Shown piece by piece: positions 1 through 13,430 of a stretch of 64,000 bases of DNA. Under the pieces are notes generated by a model. That model was not told the DNA's origin. It saw only the letters and a program-made list of their open reading frames with translations, and ran no database searches. The translations under genes and the position numbers were made by a program. Numbering within the stretch: position 1 is the first letter of the stretch; every line of letters begins with the position of its first letter. The DNA is from Saitoella complicata NRRL Y-17804 (lineage: Eukaryota > Ascomycota > Saitoellomycetes > Saitoellales > Saitoellaceae), in NCBI RefSeq assembly GCF_001661265.1, contig NW_017566995.1, forward strand, positions 496,001 through 560,000, read 5' to 3'.

Positions 1-188
1 TGTAGCGCTACCAGCTGTTGAGGAGGAATCACAGGCATCTTGGTCACGGATCACTGGTCTTCTGCTCAATTTTGTGCGTTGATCGGTCGTTTGAGCTTTT
101 TTGTGTGATTACGTCGCATGTGATAAAAATAGAAATGCAAGAAGCTTCTTTGGCGCCACACCTAACGTTTCTCCACAAAACCATAAGG

Positions 189-1145
189 ATGTCGCGACAG
201 TCAAGAAGTGTGTTATCTACGGTTCAGAAGCGGACATATGCCTCCTCGACGGGTCCGAGCGTGGAGACCGCTCGCCAGCACTGCCGGGCGTTGTTGCAGA
301 AGTACGACTATCCCTCTCATCTCATCCACGCCTTTATCCCGCCACGAGCAAGAGATGCTCATCTGGCGATCCGTGCGTTAAATATTGATTTGGCAATCAT
401 TCCGGATCAGGTATCCCAAATGGCAGTGGGAGGGATGAGATATAAGTTCTGGAGAGAGGTGGTAGAGAAGGCATTCAACGGGGTACCACCGGACCAGCCA
501 GTGGCAATCTTGCTGGCACATGCATTACAAACGACGCAAATGTCAAGGAGTTTCTTCAACAGGATGATCAAGGAGAGGGAGAACGTGCTTATTCAAGCAC
601 CGGCGCCAGCGAACCTGGATGCGCTGGAGACGAGGGCAGAGAATATCTACAGTCCGCTCCTGTATTTACAACTGGAAGCACTTGGATTGAGAGAGTTGAA
701 ATTGGATCATATCGTATCGCATATTGGCAAGTCAGGTGGACTGGCGACGCATCTGCGTGGGATTCCGCATAGTATTGCGAAGGGACAGGTTACGCTGCCA
801 GTGGATATCGCGGCGAGACATGATATCATCGAAGAGGATCTGCTGAGAGGACAGCCAAACGAGGAGACCCTGGGTAAGCTACAGGAAGCTGTGTTTGAGG
901 TAGCGACGAGGGCGAATGATCACCTTATTACCACGAGACAGATGATCAAGGAGCTGGACCCCGCATTGGTGAACAGGGACTCGAGGTCGGTATTTTTGAA
1001 CATGATTCCGACGACGCTATGGTTGGAGGAGTTGGAGAGCGTTAACTTTGATATCTTTAAGCCGTCGCTACAGACGAGCAAGGGAGTGAGGTTGCCATGG
1101 AGGTTATGGAGAGGCAGCAGTAGTAACAGCCAGTTCTTATTATAA
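189..1145 (+). CDS. Complex I assembly factor, NDUFAF6-like (squalene/phytoene synthase fold)
   Basis: A single exon encodes 318 residues. The protein belongs to the mitochondrial NDUFAF6 branch of the squalene/phytoene-synthase superfamily, which assists assembly of NADH:ubiquinone oxidoreductase rather than making isoprenoids. The start at 189 gives a basic, Ser/Arg-rich N-terminus (MSRQSRSVL...KRTYASS) typical of a mitochondrial presequence. The body keeps the family landmarks: an early HCRALLQKYDYPSHL segment, an ENIYSPLLYLQLEALG helix and a GIPHSIAKGQVTLP stretch. Length matches the family (about 330 residues). The reading frame stays open upstream of the ATG but only from a non-ATG codon. 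Known of the family: matrix-side inner-membrane location. Inferred: the organism has complex I. Confidence 0.85.
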   Translation: MSRQSRSVLSTVQKRTYASSTGPSVETARQHCRALLQKYDYPSHLIHAFIPPRARDAHLAIRALNIDLAIIPDQVSQMAVGGMRYKFWREVVEKAFNGVPPDQPVAILLAHALQTTQMSRSFFNRMIKERENVLIQAPAPANLDALETRAENIYSPLLYLQLEALGLRELKLDHIVSHIGKSGGLATHLRGIPHSIAKGQVTLPVDIAARHDIIEEDLLRGQPNEETLGKLQEAVFEVATRANDHLITTRQMIKELDPALVNRDSRSVFLNMIPTTLWLEELESVNFDIFKPSLQTSKGVRLPWRLWRGSSSNSQFLL

Positions 1146-1468
1146 AACAACCCTCCTCGAGAAAGCATGCACGTACACCCCGCCATTTGCCATCGGAGCC
1201 CACCGCCTTCATATACCGGTACCCCGGACATGCGGGTCGAAACTGCACATCACGCAGGCTTACACATTCGGTCTAGGCAAGTGCAGCCAATGGGGTCAGT
1301 CTGGTGCCAGCCGAGCGCAACACTACACCACCACCTTGGAACCCTGTATAACCACTGGCGTTGACTCAATCGGCTTGCTTTGACCAGCAGTACATATTCA
1401 TCTACAGATTACACCGCATACATCCTACAAAAGTGTCTTTACAACGCTTCAAGTCCCGCGATTCATCC
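1146..1468. other. Intergenic region upstream of PTC1
   Basis: These 323 bases hold the 3' end of the complex I factor gene and the promoter and leader of the phosphatase gene. Short open frames here overlap on both strands and look like chance. I see no clear TATA box or repeat. Confidence 0.6.
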
Positions 1469-2939
1469 ATGTCTGGCCGTCGACGGCCTTCGCTCTCTGC
1501 GACCATCGCTCGCATGAACCCCTTCTCGTCGTCTAATTCGAGCGCGGACAAGTTTGGAAGCAGCCCGACGAGTACGCGGAGTGGAGATAGCACGGGCAAC
1601 TCGGACGGCAAGAAGACGAAGAAGAAGTCCAGCGACGATGAGGTCATAAACTCGGCCGGTGAGGCTGCGGGTCAGCCAACGTCGACGAGTACATTCAGAG
1701 TTGGTGTGGCAGAAGACAAGAACAGAAAGTGCAGGCGAACGATGGAGGTGCGCAGCGATTGCAATTGTCTTTGATCGTTGTCCCTGATAACTCGCATTAC
1801 AGGATACACACGCATACATTTACGACTATGCTTCCGTCCCAGATCAGGGCTACTTTGCCATCTTTGACGGTCACGCCGGTAAACAAGCCGCCGACTGGTG
1901 TGGCAGCAACTTCCACAAAGTTCTCGCTGATATGATCGCACAAAATCAATCCACCCCTATCCCGGACCTTCTAGATAGAACATTCACAAGCGTCGACAAA
2001 AGCCTCGAAAAGATCTGCAAAAACAGTGGCTGTACGGCCGTCACCGCTCTCCTCCGATGGGAAGACAGAATCATGCGACGACCCTCAAATCCCGCCGGCA
2101 GGGGAAACACCGCAAGTCCTGTTCCCATCGACGAATTAACCGAGAAGGTGGCTGCACGGGAAGCAGTGAACAACCCCAGCCTCACTGTTGGCTCAACCGA
2201 AGAAGCACCAAGACCCGAACGCCGTCGTGTCCTCTACACCGCAAACGCCGGAGACGCCCGCGTCGTCCTCGCCCGCGGCGGTCAAGCTCTCCGCCTCTCC
2301 TACGACCACAAAGGCTCCGACCTCTACGAATCCAAACGAGTCTCCGACGCGGGCGGCCTAATGCTAAACAACCGCGTCAACGGCGTCCTAGCCGTAACCC
2401 GTGCCCTCGGGGACTCCTACCTCAAAGATCTGGTCACGGGACATCCCTATACCACCGAAACGGTCCTGATAGCAAGGGAGGATGAGTTCATTATTTTAGC
2501 GTGTGATGGGTTGTGGGATGTTTGTAGTGATCAGGAAGCGGTTGAGTTGGTTCGCGGAGTTCCTGATCCGCAGGAGGCGAGTCGGGTGTTGGTTGAGCAT
2601 GCGTTGAGTCGGTTTAGTACTGATAACCTCAGGTATGAACCACAGAATGAACTTTGCACAGGTCGAAAACTAATGTGTTAATACAGTTGCATGGTCGTGA
2701 GATTGAATTGGGTGGAACCTCAGGCGTCGGCGTTGTCGCCGGCAGCGGAGCAGCCGCAGCCGCAGCCGCTGGTACAGGGTGAGCAGGCCGCAGTCGTACC
2801 GCAACAGCTGAATCAAGCTCAGCCTCCTCGGCAAGGTGGTACTTTGACGCAGCAGTTGGTGGAAGAGTCTGAGAGGTTGTCAGCTCAGGTTCCCGAAAAT
2901 GGGCCTGCGCTTGTCACTGGGCCTGCCAGTAAAGCATAG
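1469..2939 (+). CDS. PTC1: Type 2C protein phosphatase, Ptc1-like
   Basis: Three exons, 1469-1747, 1803-2632 and 2687-2939, encode 453 residues; introns are 55 and 54 nt and both restore the conserved frame. The PP2C catalytic core has the metal-binding signatures RRTMED (E93, D94), FDGHAG (D115), [21 protein letters not shown] and a closing TDN followed by LSCMVV. Spacing and wording match yeast Ptc1, a Mg/Mn-dependent Ser/Thr phosphatase that damps MAPK pathways such as HOG. Additions to the core are a Ser/Thr/Lys-rich N-terminus of about 70 residues, a loop of about 60 residues after ALLRWED, and a Gln/Pro-rich tail of about 75 residues, all probably disordered. The second splice site falls inside the codon after DNL. 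Confidence 0.9.
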
Positions 2940-3333
2940 CAAAGTATAGTATTTTACACCGTCTGGATTGTGGATGGGAAGGAGGGTTGGGGTTGAAATA
3001 TGGTTGATGCACTTTTTGTCTTTTCTGGAATGTCGCGCCTGCGACGGTGCCTTCGTTGGATCTGAGTATCTTTTTGGGAATTGTCTTGATTGAACTGTTG
3101 TTTCGTTTTGCACTGTTGTGACGGTACTACCAAAATGCCCATTGTGCCTCCTCAAATGTTCCCTCAGTCCTTCATACCTAGGTGAAGTACTTCCATCTGC
3201 TAATGCACAGGAAAGAAGCTCTTTTGCCATCCATTTTTTAGAGGGAGGAGGCTTCTTCTTTCTTTAGAACCTTATTTTTATATATCTTTATGCGGAGTCC
3301 CTAAGGAATGGGTTGTTCCTTAAGTCTTTTGAC

Positions 3334-4508
3334 CTACTCCTGGGAACCTTCCCTCGGCCACCACTCCGGCACAAACGCCCTCATCCCAATGCTTCTCTTC
3401 TCCTTCTCCCCATCCTCCTGCGCAGCCTCCTCCTCCCACTCAACCACCAACTTATCCTCCACACTCTCCGCATCCTTAGTATCCGTCGCGCCAACAATCT
3501 CGAGTCGTGCGAGCGCAAGTCCGATATTACCGATTCCCCCGCAGAATTTGCCTGCGCTTCGGCCCTTCTTGCCCGGTCGGGTCAAGTTTGCTTGACTGGG
3601 CGGTGTCGGCAGTGTCGTCATTTGGTGGTACGTCAGGGAGGTAGGAATGGCCTCGTGCTGGTCAAGGTTGTACAACTGCACGGGGAGTATACGTTTTCTG
3701 GTGACGCCAGTGTGGTACGTCCTCACCGTCAACTCCTGTCCCACATAACACCCTTTCCGAAAATCGACGCCGGACATGTAGTCCATGCAGCTCTCCAACG
3801 GTAACGCACTTCCTGAAAAGATTTCGGATACACCCTCCGGTACGCCTTGCATGTATCGACGCAGCGTATACTGCTCGACCGAAGCCTCCTCTGCGTCGAT
3901 CTCTGGTTTAACCTCGGCTGGGAGGACCAATCGCTGACCCATCTTCGGAGCTCGTGGATCCAGACACCCGACTGAGTAGGATGGGGCGGTGGGTAGCCCC
4001 CAGGCGGAGTAAATGGTGAATTGATCCTCGAGTGAGCGGATCTTGCATTTCGCGCGAAGTTTGTAGCGTTTGAGATGGAGCTGTAAATCCGCGTGTGCGT
4101 CTGCGTCGACTTCGATAAAGTATGCTTGATCTGTGCTGTTGGCAATGTTGGTCCAGTGGGAGGAGTGAGTGGCGGGGTAGATGAAGGTGTCGTACAACAC
4201 CCGACCCTGGCACTTTGAATTAGCTTCCATTTCACCGGGTTGGAGGGGAAGAGAAAACATACCTGTGGAGTCAGAAACCCGTTGTACAGCCCCTCTGTCG
4301 AGCCAGCGGGTGGGAGATGGTTTGTGGTTAATCCGTTGAGGAATTTGGATGCGTCGGGACCCCAGAGCGCGATGAGTTTGCGTTTGGAGGAGAGGTTTGT
4401 GAAGGCTGTTGTTGGAGGGGGTGGAGGCAATGAGCTACTCGTACTGTTCCATCTCCGTTGCAATTGACAAGAGCGGAAGAGGGTTGTTGCAGATCGGGGC
4501 ATTCTCAT
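3334..4508 (-). CDS. IBA57: Mitochondrial Fe-S assembly factor Iba57/CAF17-type (GcvT-like)
   Basis: Two exons on the minus strand, 4508-4263 and 4206-3334, encode 372 residues; the 56-nt intron has GTATGT at its 5' end and joins TPQ to GRV. The protein is a folate-binding GcvT-like domain of the YgfZ/CAF17 family. The diagnostic motif KGCYVGQE is at about residues 233-240, followed by LTVRTYHTG. The N-terminus (RSATTLFRSCQLQRRWNSTSSS) looks like a mitochondrial presequence with a typical RRW cleavage zone. Iba57 works with Isa1/Isa2 in the matrix to mature [4Fe-4S] clusters for aconitase-type and radical-SAM enzymes. Two in-frame Met codons lie at the start (4508 and 4502). It is divergent from SNF4, with about 300 bp between the start codons. 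Confidence 0.88.
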
Positions 4509-4809
4509 GGTGTGAATAAAGTGGATAACTTTGGAGTTTTGGAGTCGAGGACGGATCGGATGTAACGTAGATATGCCTTACGTCCACTCTCGTACGTCCT
4601 GGAGCGGCTAGCACTGACGAGGGTTACTAGTAGGCGATCACCCCACGCTGCCGATTCAGCAGCATCAACGCTACACCAACAGTTGGAAAGCCCAAGGACT
4701 GAGAGGTAATCTTGACGACATTTCAAGGAAGAACATTTGTTTGTTAGTTACTGTTTGGATCGCGATCAGTACGAGCACTTGAAGAAACATAGGGTGAACG
4801 TTGCTGAGT
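4509..4809. promoter_or_regulatory. Bidirectional promoter region IBA57/SNF4
   Basis: About 300 bases separate the divergent start codons of IBA57 and SNF4, so both promoters must lie here or overlap the leaders. I see no consensus TATA box. The role as a shared promoter is inferred from gene layout only. Confidence 0.5.
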
Positions 4810-6195
4810 ATGACGGATCGACCGCACCCTTCCGATAGCATGAGGGATGGGCAAGCTGGACTGGTACGCTTGAATCTCCTCACTAACATCAAAAGACCCA
4901 ACGCTCACGTTTTGCATACAGGAAGCAATCAGGTCCTTCATCAAAGCCCGCAACACCTACGACGTCCTCCCCGTCAGCTTCCGTCTCATCGTACTAGACA
5001 CCGCACTCCTCGTCAAGAAAGCTCTCGCGATTCTCATGCAAAACAGTACGTGCACACTTACATCTACTACTCACAAAATGTCTGATGTAGTATGGGAACA
5101 GATATCGTGTCGGCGCCATTATGGGATAGCAGCAAATCCAAATTCGCAGGGTTGTTAACCGCGTCGGATTTTCTGAACGTGATTCAGTATTATTATCAGA
5201 ATACGTCTTATCCGCAAGCACTTTCCGAGATTGAAAGCTTCCGCCTAGACGGCTTACGCGGTATGACCTAATCCTTGAAGAATGTGATTTGAGCGGCTCG
5301 CTAACACTTGCACCAGACGTTGAGAAACGGATAGGAGCACCAAGTCCTGAAACATTGTCGGTGAATCCGATGAAGAGTTTGTACAAAGCATGTCAAATGA
5401 TGTCGAAAACTCACGCTAGAAGAATCCCGCTCATCGACTATGATGACGAGACGGGGAAAGAAACCGTGTTGTCGGTGTTGACACAGTATCGAATTTTGAA
5501 GTTTATCGCGTTGAACGTAAGTCGCACCCTCACTCGCTCCCAGATGCTTGTGAGACAGTGCTGATGTGCGGGTGGTTCTAGTGCAAAGAAACGAGAATGT
5601 TGGGAGGAACGTTGAAGGAACTGGGTATTGGGCGGTATCACGATTTAGCGACGGCGACTATGGAAACGCCTGTACATGATGTCATTCAACAACTCGTTCG
5701 ACGCGAAATTGCTGCTCTGCCTATCGTCGACACCGAAGGTATGCTCCCATCCCTTCTCTCCCTTTCCTCCTCTTAGGGGGTAGGGTTAGCAAAAGCGAAA
5801 CATTAGCTTTTTAGAGAGCTTGCTAACGCTTTAATTTTCTAGGCCACGTTCTAAACGTCTACGAAGCCGTCGACGCCCTCGCCCTGATCCGCGCCGGAGA
5901 CTACCACGACCTCGAACTCTCCGTTGCAGAAGCCATCGCGCGCCGATCCGAATGGGGGACCGAATTCGCCGGTGTACACACTTGTACAGAGCATGATACG
6001 CTCGCGGCGATATTCGAGACGATTCGGAGGCAGAGGTTGCATCGGTTGATTGTCGTAAGCGAAGGGGAAGGAGAGGAAGGGGGGGTGTTGATTGGGATTG
6101 TTACTTTGAGTGACATTATGAGTTATATCATGGGGGCGCAAGGGGGTGTGGAGAAGGAGAAGGAGAGGAAGGAGGGTGAGGGGGGGAAGTCATAG
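4810..6195 (+). CDS. SNF4: AMPK/Snf1 kinase gamma subunit, Snf4-like
   Basis: Six exons (4810-4863, 4922-5045, 5102-5260, 5317-5516, 5582-5738, 5843-6195) encode 348 residues. All introns are GT-AG, of 56-65 nt except the last, which is 104 nt. The spliced product reads as a four-CBS-domain gamma subunit. Landmarks are [66 protein letters not shown] and a final [14 protein letters not shown]. The subunit binds adenine nucleotides and tunes the Snf1 kinase that responds to glucose and energy limitation. After the last CBS domain there is a short Lys/Glu/Gly-rich tail of about 20 residues. The third exon start was set by the conserved [10 protein letters not shown] block. The last intron contains a hairpin that includes its likely branch site (see findings). 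Confidence 0.9.
5785..5827 (+). repeat. Inverted repeat inside last SNF4 intron
   Basis: GTTAGCAA at 5785-5792 is the exact reverse complement of TTGCTAAC at 5820-5827. In the pre-mRNA these could form an 8-bp stem around a 27-nt loop. The right arm carries GCTAAC, the best branch-site candidate of this 104-nt intron, 15 nt before the acceptor AG at 5841-5842. Confidence 0.6.
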
Positions 6196-6600
6196 CAGTG
6201 TTAGTGAGGAACACTTTGACCCCCTTGGAGAAAGGAACTACAAGTGAGGGGGGGAAGAGACGGAGCAGGACGCTTTACATATACGATCAATGCGTCTGCT
6301 GATGTTGGGTACGGGGTCTTGTGATCTGTCTGGGAATTGTTTTTCTGGGAGTTTCGCGTGAGGTTTGGACGTATAGATATAGCGACTGGGGTGCCTATGA
6401 CATGGGCATGGGTACTTTCAGCTAATAGAGATGGAATTCTCTCTGGCCTGGAATGCACTCTCCACTTCCGTTGTTGCCCGACTCAGGGTGAAGTTCCCAC
6501 GCTGTCCACAGCCAAGGAGGCCGGTGCACTTTGCGCGAGCGTCTCCTCCAGACACGACAACAATTGAACAGCATATATCCGGCGAAGGGGTGCCAAGACG
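6196..6600. other. Intergenic region between SNF4 and the SH3 membrane protein
   Basis: About 400 bases between two plus-strand genes. They hold the SNF4 3' end and the next promoter. Open frames on both strands overlap each other and no product is recognisable. Confidence 0.5.
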
Positions 6601-8548
6601 ATGTCTAGACGTTCGCTTCACTATCTTTACTACCTTCTACTCTCCCTGTCATACGACATTCAAAGCATGGCGCAAACACTTCCAGCATGTATCTCTCTCA
6701 CGGGGTCACGGCTATGTCCAGCATTCAACGAATCCTTCGTCGCAGTTCAGCAAAGTGATAAATTGTCTGTCTAGCCCCCCTTGGAACCCTGTTGCCGGGA
6801 GTGTATGCTGACAGATTGTCCTATAGCCCCTTTCTCAATAACATTACCACCGTCAGCGAGTTCGACGACCAGCTGCAAACCTATCTTAATGGTGATCACG
6901 TACGGCAGAAATACGACGTGCTGTTCAATTGCTCCAGTTCGGGTCCGGAGATTGGAAATGTGACGGATGTGTTTTGTGCGAGGTGGACGAGGACGGTGAT
7001 GTGTGCCAGTATTGTGCAGGAGAGTTTGGAGCCGTGCCAGTTGTCTGAGGACCTCAGGTAGCTTGAAGTTTAGCAAAGGTTTGACGAAACAAAGCTTATT
7101 CGGACTACAGCCAGCCAGTTTGTGTGGATACATGCGCTCAATGGGCGACATCGGAGGAGTCGATCGTGGTTAACTCGACTTTATGCCCGTCTAGTTCAAC
7201 GAGTTCTGTACTTCCTCTTATCCGCGCTGATTTCGTAGTGTGCTCTACTCCGGCAAATTCATTGCCGTCTTTACGTTGTATCGAAGGCCTTGAGAATGAA
7301 CCGGATAACTGCGGGTTTGGGACTAATACGGCACAACTATGTCAGTTCTGCCTGAGTGGAAGCAGCAATGCCATTGCATGTTGCAACGGTATGGATTTGA
7401 GCTCATGCGGAGGATATCAAGCTACGGCAACGTCAAGCACACCTCTTCTCGCTTCAGCATCGGCAAGTGCTGTTCCGTCTACAGAAGCAGCATCAAACAA
7501 AAGCCTCGATACTTGGCCTACAAACATGACCTCGGGAAAGATCGTAGGGATTGTTCTGGGTTGTGCAGCATTCACTGCGCTTGTGGTTGGCCTGATAGCG
7601 TTCTGTTGCATTAAAAGACTGCTCAAGCACCGAGATCAGAAAGACATGGACGAAAGCGCCGAAAAGCCCGCAAGAGGGTACGTTCCGGTACCTCAAGATT
7701 CCCAAAATAAGAATGGCTCACTCGTCACTAGCGACGTCTACCCCATTTCACCTATGTACTACGATCATCCCCTTGATCACCACGTCGTTGGTCGTGGTCC
7801 GCCGGGTGAAGGTCGTCAAGGTGGTACTCCGGATTCGGCGGCCGGGCCTCATGATCTTGCTCATCGGCCAACCCAGAGACCATTCCCTATCACGATACCG
7901 CAAGGGGACAATGCGTCCGAACCAAGTATAATCACCTCGCGCTCCACGTCTACCTCCGCCGCTCTCCTCGACCGTGTGAAAGACCATTACTCCGAGCGGC
8001 TGATCGAGCCCGGCAGCAAAGTATGTGCACTCTGGGGATATACACCGCATCTTGCAGACGAGATGTACCTCGTTCGAGGTGACACGATCACGATCACCGC
8101 TATCTGGCATGATGGCTGGGCTACTGGGATCAAGACGAGCCGCGGTGAGGGAAAGCGGGCGAGTGCTTGGAGCGCTACGACAGCGGGCGGAGCAGATAAC
8201 ACTCGTGCCTTTCCTATGGTTTGTGTATGTCATGCAGCGGAGTACGATGGGATCCTCGTGAAAGATGAGGCTTCTGGCGGTACGTCGCGCAGAGTTTCTC
8301 CTTCCGTGACTGCCACCGCTACACCTGTCCGGCCTGCGAAAGCGATTCTGATGAGTGCGACACATACGTTCGGCAACCCAACACGAGATCATCACGCGAT
8401 GAGTCGATCATCGCCTCAGCCAGCCGCCCTCACTCGCACGCTAACGATTGATACTTTGCCGGAGAGGAGGAGTGGTGAGAGCAGGTTTCGGGAGGTGTTT
8501 TCGAAGAGCTCGAGCGAGGGATCACCATTGCATGGTGAGGCATATTGA
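6601..8548 (+). CDS. Single-pass surface protein with Cys-rich ectodomain and cytoplasmic SH3 domain
   Basis: Three exons, 6601-6764, 6827-7057 and 7111-8548, encode 610 residues. The N-terminus (MSRRSLHYLYYLLLSLSYDI) resembles a signal peptide. It is followed by an ectodomain of about 240 residues with roughly 17 cysteines, beginning ACISLTGSRLCPAFN, a wording I associate with a fungal family of secreted or membrane Cys-rich proteins. A Ser/Thr/Ala linker precedes one membrane helix at about 276-299 (KIVGIVLGCAAF...FCCIKRLL), then a cytoplasmic region with an SH3 fold at about 436-500 (VCALWGYTPHLADEMYLVRGD, then HDGWATGI and RAFPMVCVC). The first intron uses a less common GTCTGT donor, chosen because it restores KFPFLNN. 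The topology suggests a surface sensor or scaffold; its ligand and partners cannot be read from sequence. Confidence 0.75.
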
Positions 8549-8704
8549 TTTAGGCGTGCGAAGGTGTTATCATCCATAAGGTGATATACAGCAAGTTTAT
8601 TTCAGTTGGCTCAGGCAGGGACAATGGCGTTTGTTTTTTCCAATGTTTTTATTATTTTGATGATTACCACATTCGTCCTTGCTATACCGACCCAAAAACG
8701 TAAC

Positions 8705-9374
8705 TTACACCTTGGTCTGGGCCAGAGCGTCCTTGAAGTAGGTAAGGAAAGGGGTAACACCGTCCTCGCGGTAGTTCAACAAAACAACCATACCGTCGGG
8801 GTTCATGGACTCTCCGGTGTAGAACTCGTAGTCGTTGAAGTTACCGAGAACCTTCTTGACGAAGGTAGCGGCACCCTTCTCGAAGGCAGCGATACGCTCA
8901 GGGTTCTTCTCCTGAAGGTGAGCCTTGACAGCCTTCATGTAACCCTTGATGTAGGTCATGTAGGACTTCTTGTCGAAGGAGGTGGACTGAAGACGGAGGG
9001 AGTAGACGACGTTGTTGACAACCTCAACACCGTCCTCGAGGGCCTCATCGGCCTCCTCAGCGGAAGCGTTGGCACCAATGTCGACATCAGCACCGGCCTT
9101 GACCTGAACCATGGAACAGTCAACCTCGTAGACAACGTCATCGATCTCCTTCACGTCGTAGGCGTCGGAGAGGAGCTCGTCACCACAGAAAACGTCCTAA
9201 AAGCCAAAAATGTCAATTCTCGCTCTAATTGACCGAGGGAAGCCGAGGGACTGCTGTTTCGTCCGCGCCGTTTGGTCAGGCCGCCGGAGCCCGGACAGCG
9301 CAACCAGGAAAAAGAGCAAGAGAGACAGACCATCCGAGCAGCAGGAAGACAGTACGTACAGTGTAGATAATCAT
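8705..9374 (-). CDS. TMA19: Translationally controlled tumour protein homologue (TCTP/Tma19)
   Basis: Two exons, 9374-9360 (five codons, MIIYT) and 9196-8705, encode 168 residues, the usual TCTP length. The 163-nt intron has a GTACGT donor and is much longer than others here. Family signatures are intact: DVFCGDELLSDAYDV, the VDIGANASAE segment, SFDKKSYMTYIKGYMKAVK and the ESMNPDGMVVLLNYREDG block near the C-terminus. TCTP is an abundant cytosolic, ribosome-associated protein with guanine-exchange and anti-apoptotic roles described in other eukaryotes. Codon use is strongly C-ending, as in highly expressed genes. It lies head-to-tail after CDC48 on the minus strand and converges with the SH3 protein gene. 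Confidence 0.93.
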
Positions 9375-9718
9375 TTTGCCTTGAGGAGATTGTTGGTCAG
9401 GTAAAGATCTCTACGAAGTTTTGCGCGAGTTTATACTTTAGCCTGGAAGGTGCGGTAGCAAGCCAGGCCCAGGCACCACCTTCGCCCCTTTCGAGGCTCG
9501 ACGTCGACGTCGAAGTCAACATCATGGAATGTGAGAAAAAAATCAAAGTCGAAATTGTAGTAAAGCGATCAGACCATTTATTGTAGCATATCATAGTTCC
9601 TCCCCATTCGGACAAAACAGTAGCAACGAACAAAAACACAAGACACAATGACAGGAACTCAGGTCAACGTCATCATCAAGGTATATGCACTCATACACAC
9701 CCCTTTTCTTCTCCCACT
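9375..9718. other. Intergenic region CDC48 3' end to TCTP
   Basis: This 344-base gap between two minus-strand genes contains the CDC48 3' end and the TCTP promoter (TATAAA at 9430-9435, CGACGTCG palindromes at 9499-9512). I see no further gene. Confidence 0.55.
9430..9435 (-). promoter_or_regulatory. TATA box of the TCTP gene
   Basis: TATAAA on the minus strand lies 56 bases before the TCTP start codon (9374), which suits a strongly expressed gene with a short leader. The palindromic run CGACGTCGACGTCG at 9499-9512 lies just upstream and could be a bZIP-type site; that is inference. Confidence 0.5.
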
Positions 9719-12181
<2,463 letters not shown>

Positions 12182-12379
12182 CTAGGTGTGTAAAGGGTGA
12201 TTGAGGGAGTTCTTGGGGTATTTGAGGGCAGGTGGAGGGACTGAATGTGGTTGGGTTTGGTTGAGGCGAGGAACCTTCGAACCGGCCCCGACGACGACGT
12301 AAGCGCATACAGAACGACGCGCGTATGACGGCGATTTAAGCTTTAACAAAGACAACGGGTCAGATAAATATGTTTAGAC

Positions 12380-13277
12380 TTAATTCAACCAGCAAGTGTC
12401 CTTAGCCATGTAAGGCTCACACTTCTTGTACAACTTCTCCAACGTGTCATCTCCATACATTCCCATAATCTCCTTGAACGCTTCGGCATCAGCCTGCTTC
12501 GTCCAAGCAAGCAACCCGACTGTGATGAAGTCGGCATACGATACTGTGAATCCTGTTAGTCTTCGACTTCGATAACTTTCACTGAACATACCATTGCCAT
12601 CACCAGTCAATGTTCCCTGCTCCTTCAAGACCGCATACACCGGTTGCAGACCTTCCCTGATATTCTTGATATGCTCCTCCCTATTCTTACTGATCTCCTC
12701 CAACTTCTTCCCGAACATACTCTCCCTCGTATGCCTAAAGTACTCCGCACTCGGCTCATCCAAAATCATATTCGGCACCTTGTCGATCAACAAGAACAAG
12801 AAGTGCTTGATCACATAGGTGTTGATGTACGTCTGGTAGAATTGTTGAAGAGGGAGGGTACCCTCAGGGAAGAGCTTAGGAGTGTTAGGGAATTGCTCAT
12901 CAAGATAGTTGGCGATGCGCCAGCCGTCGATAAGGGTCTGACCGTTGTGGGTGATAGCAGGGCAGGTGTACTCAGTTGTGGGGGTATTGCCAAATGGTTC
13001 ACTGTGAGTAGGCTGTCAGTACTCACTCTTCGGCGTGACTTCGCCTTCTCCTCACCTCAATTTGCCCAACGTCTCCCTGATCTGGACATATGTCAAAGGC
13101 TCAATCTTGAAGTTCAAGCCCTTAAAGTGCAGAGCCATGTGCGTCTGCTCAACCTGTTAGTTATAATCTCGACGGCGACCAACCGGATCCACGCACCTTC
13201 CAGGTATTCGGACTCCAGTAAAGCTTCTGATCCTTCCCAACGAGCTCATAGAAAGTGATCTGATCGTTCGAAGACAT
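12380..13277 (-). CDS. Glutathione S-transferase-like protein
   Basis: Four exons, 13277-13197, 13153-13056, 13001-12592 and 12552-12380, encode 253 residues. The N-terminal thioredoxin-like half shows YELVGKDQKLYWSPNTWKVEQ, LNFKIEPLTYVQI and the GSH-site-like PAITHNGQTLIDGWRIANYLDEQFP; the C-terminal half is all-helical, as in GSTs. It resembles the beta-etherase-like GST group found in fungi. Likely role is conjugation or detoxification; the substrate is unknown. Introns are very short: 43, 54 and 39 nt. The 39-nt intron is a multiple of three, so retention would only insert 13 residues between GDGN and GFTVSYADF. The gene lies just upstream of CDC48 on the same strand. Confidence 0.8.
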
Positions 13278-13421
13278 CTTTGGTGTTCAATTGATGATGG
13301 TTTCAAGCAATGAAGGGTAGCGAAGGGTATATGGGGTGGTGAGGACAGGTATGGTTGTGGTAGGATCGGCGTATCTGTGATGCCTAAGCGGGGTCATCTT
13401 GAGATCCGGAGCGGCGTGATG

Positions 13422-13430
13422 CTATTTATA
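13422..13430 (-). promoter_or_regulatory. TATA box of the GST-like gene
   Basis: TATAAATAG on the minus strand lies about 145 bases before the start codon at 13277. Position and match are good for a core promoter; stress or xenobiotic induction would be typical for such genes but is not shown here. Confidence 0.5.

Noticed and set aside
5775-5790. TTAGGGGGTAGGGTTAG telomere-like string in the SNF4 intron
   Set aside because: Only two or three imperfect units inside a short intron; not an interstitial telomere.
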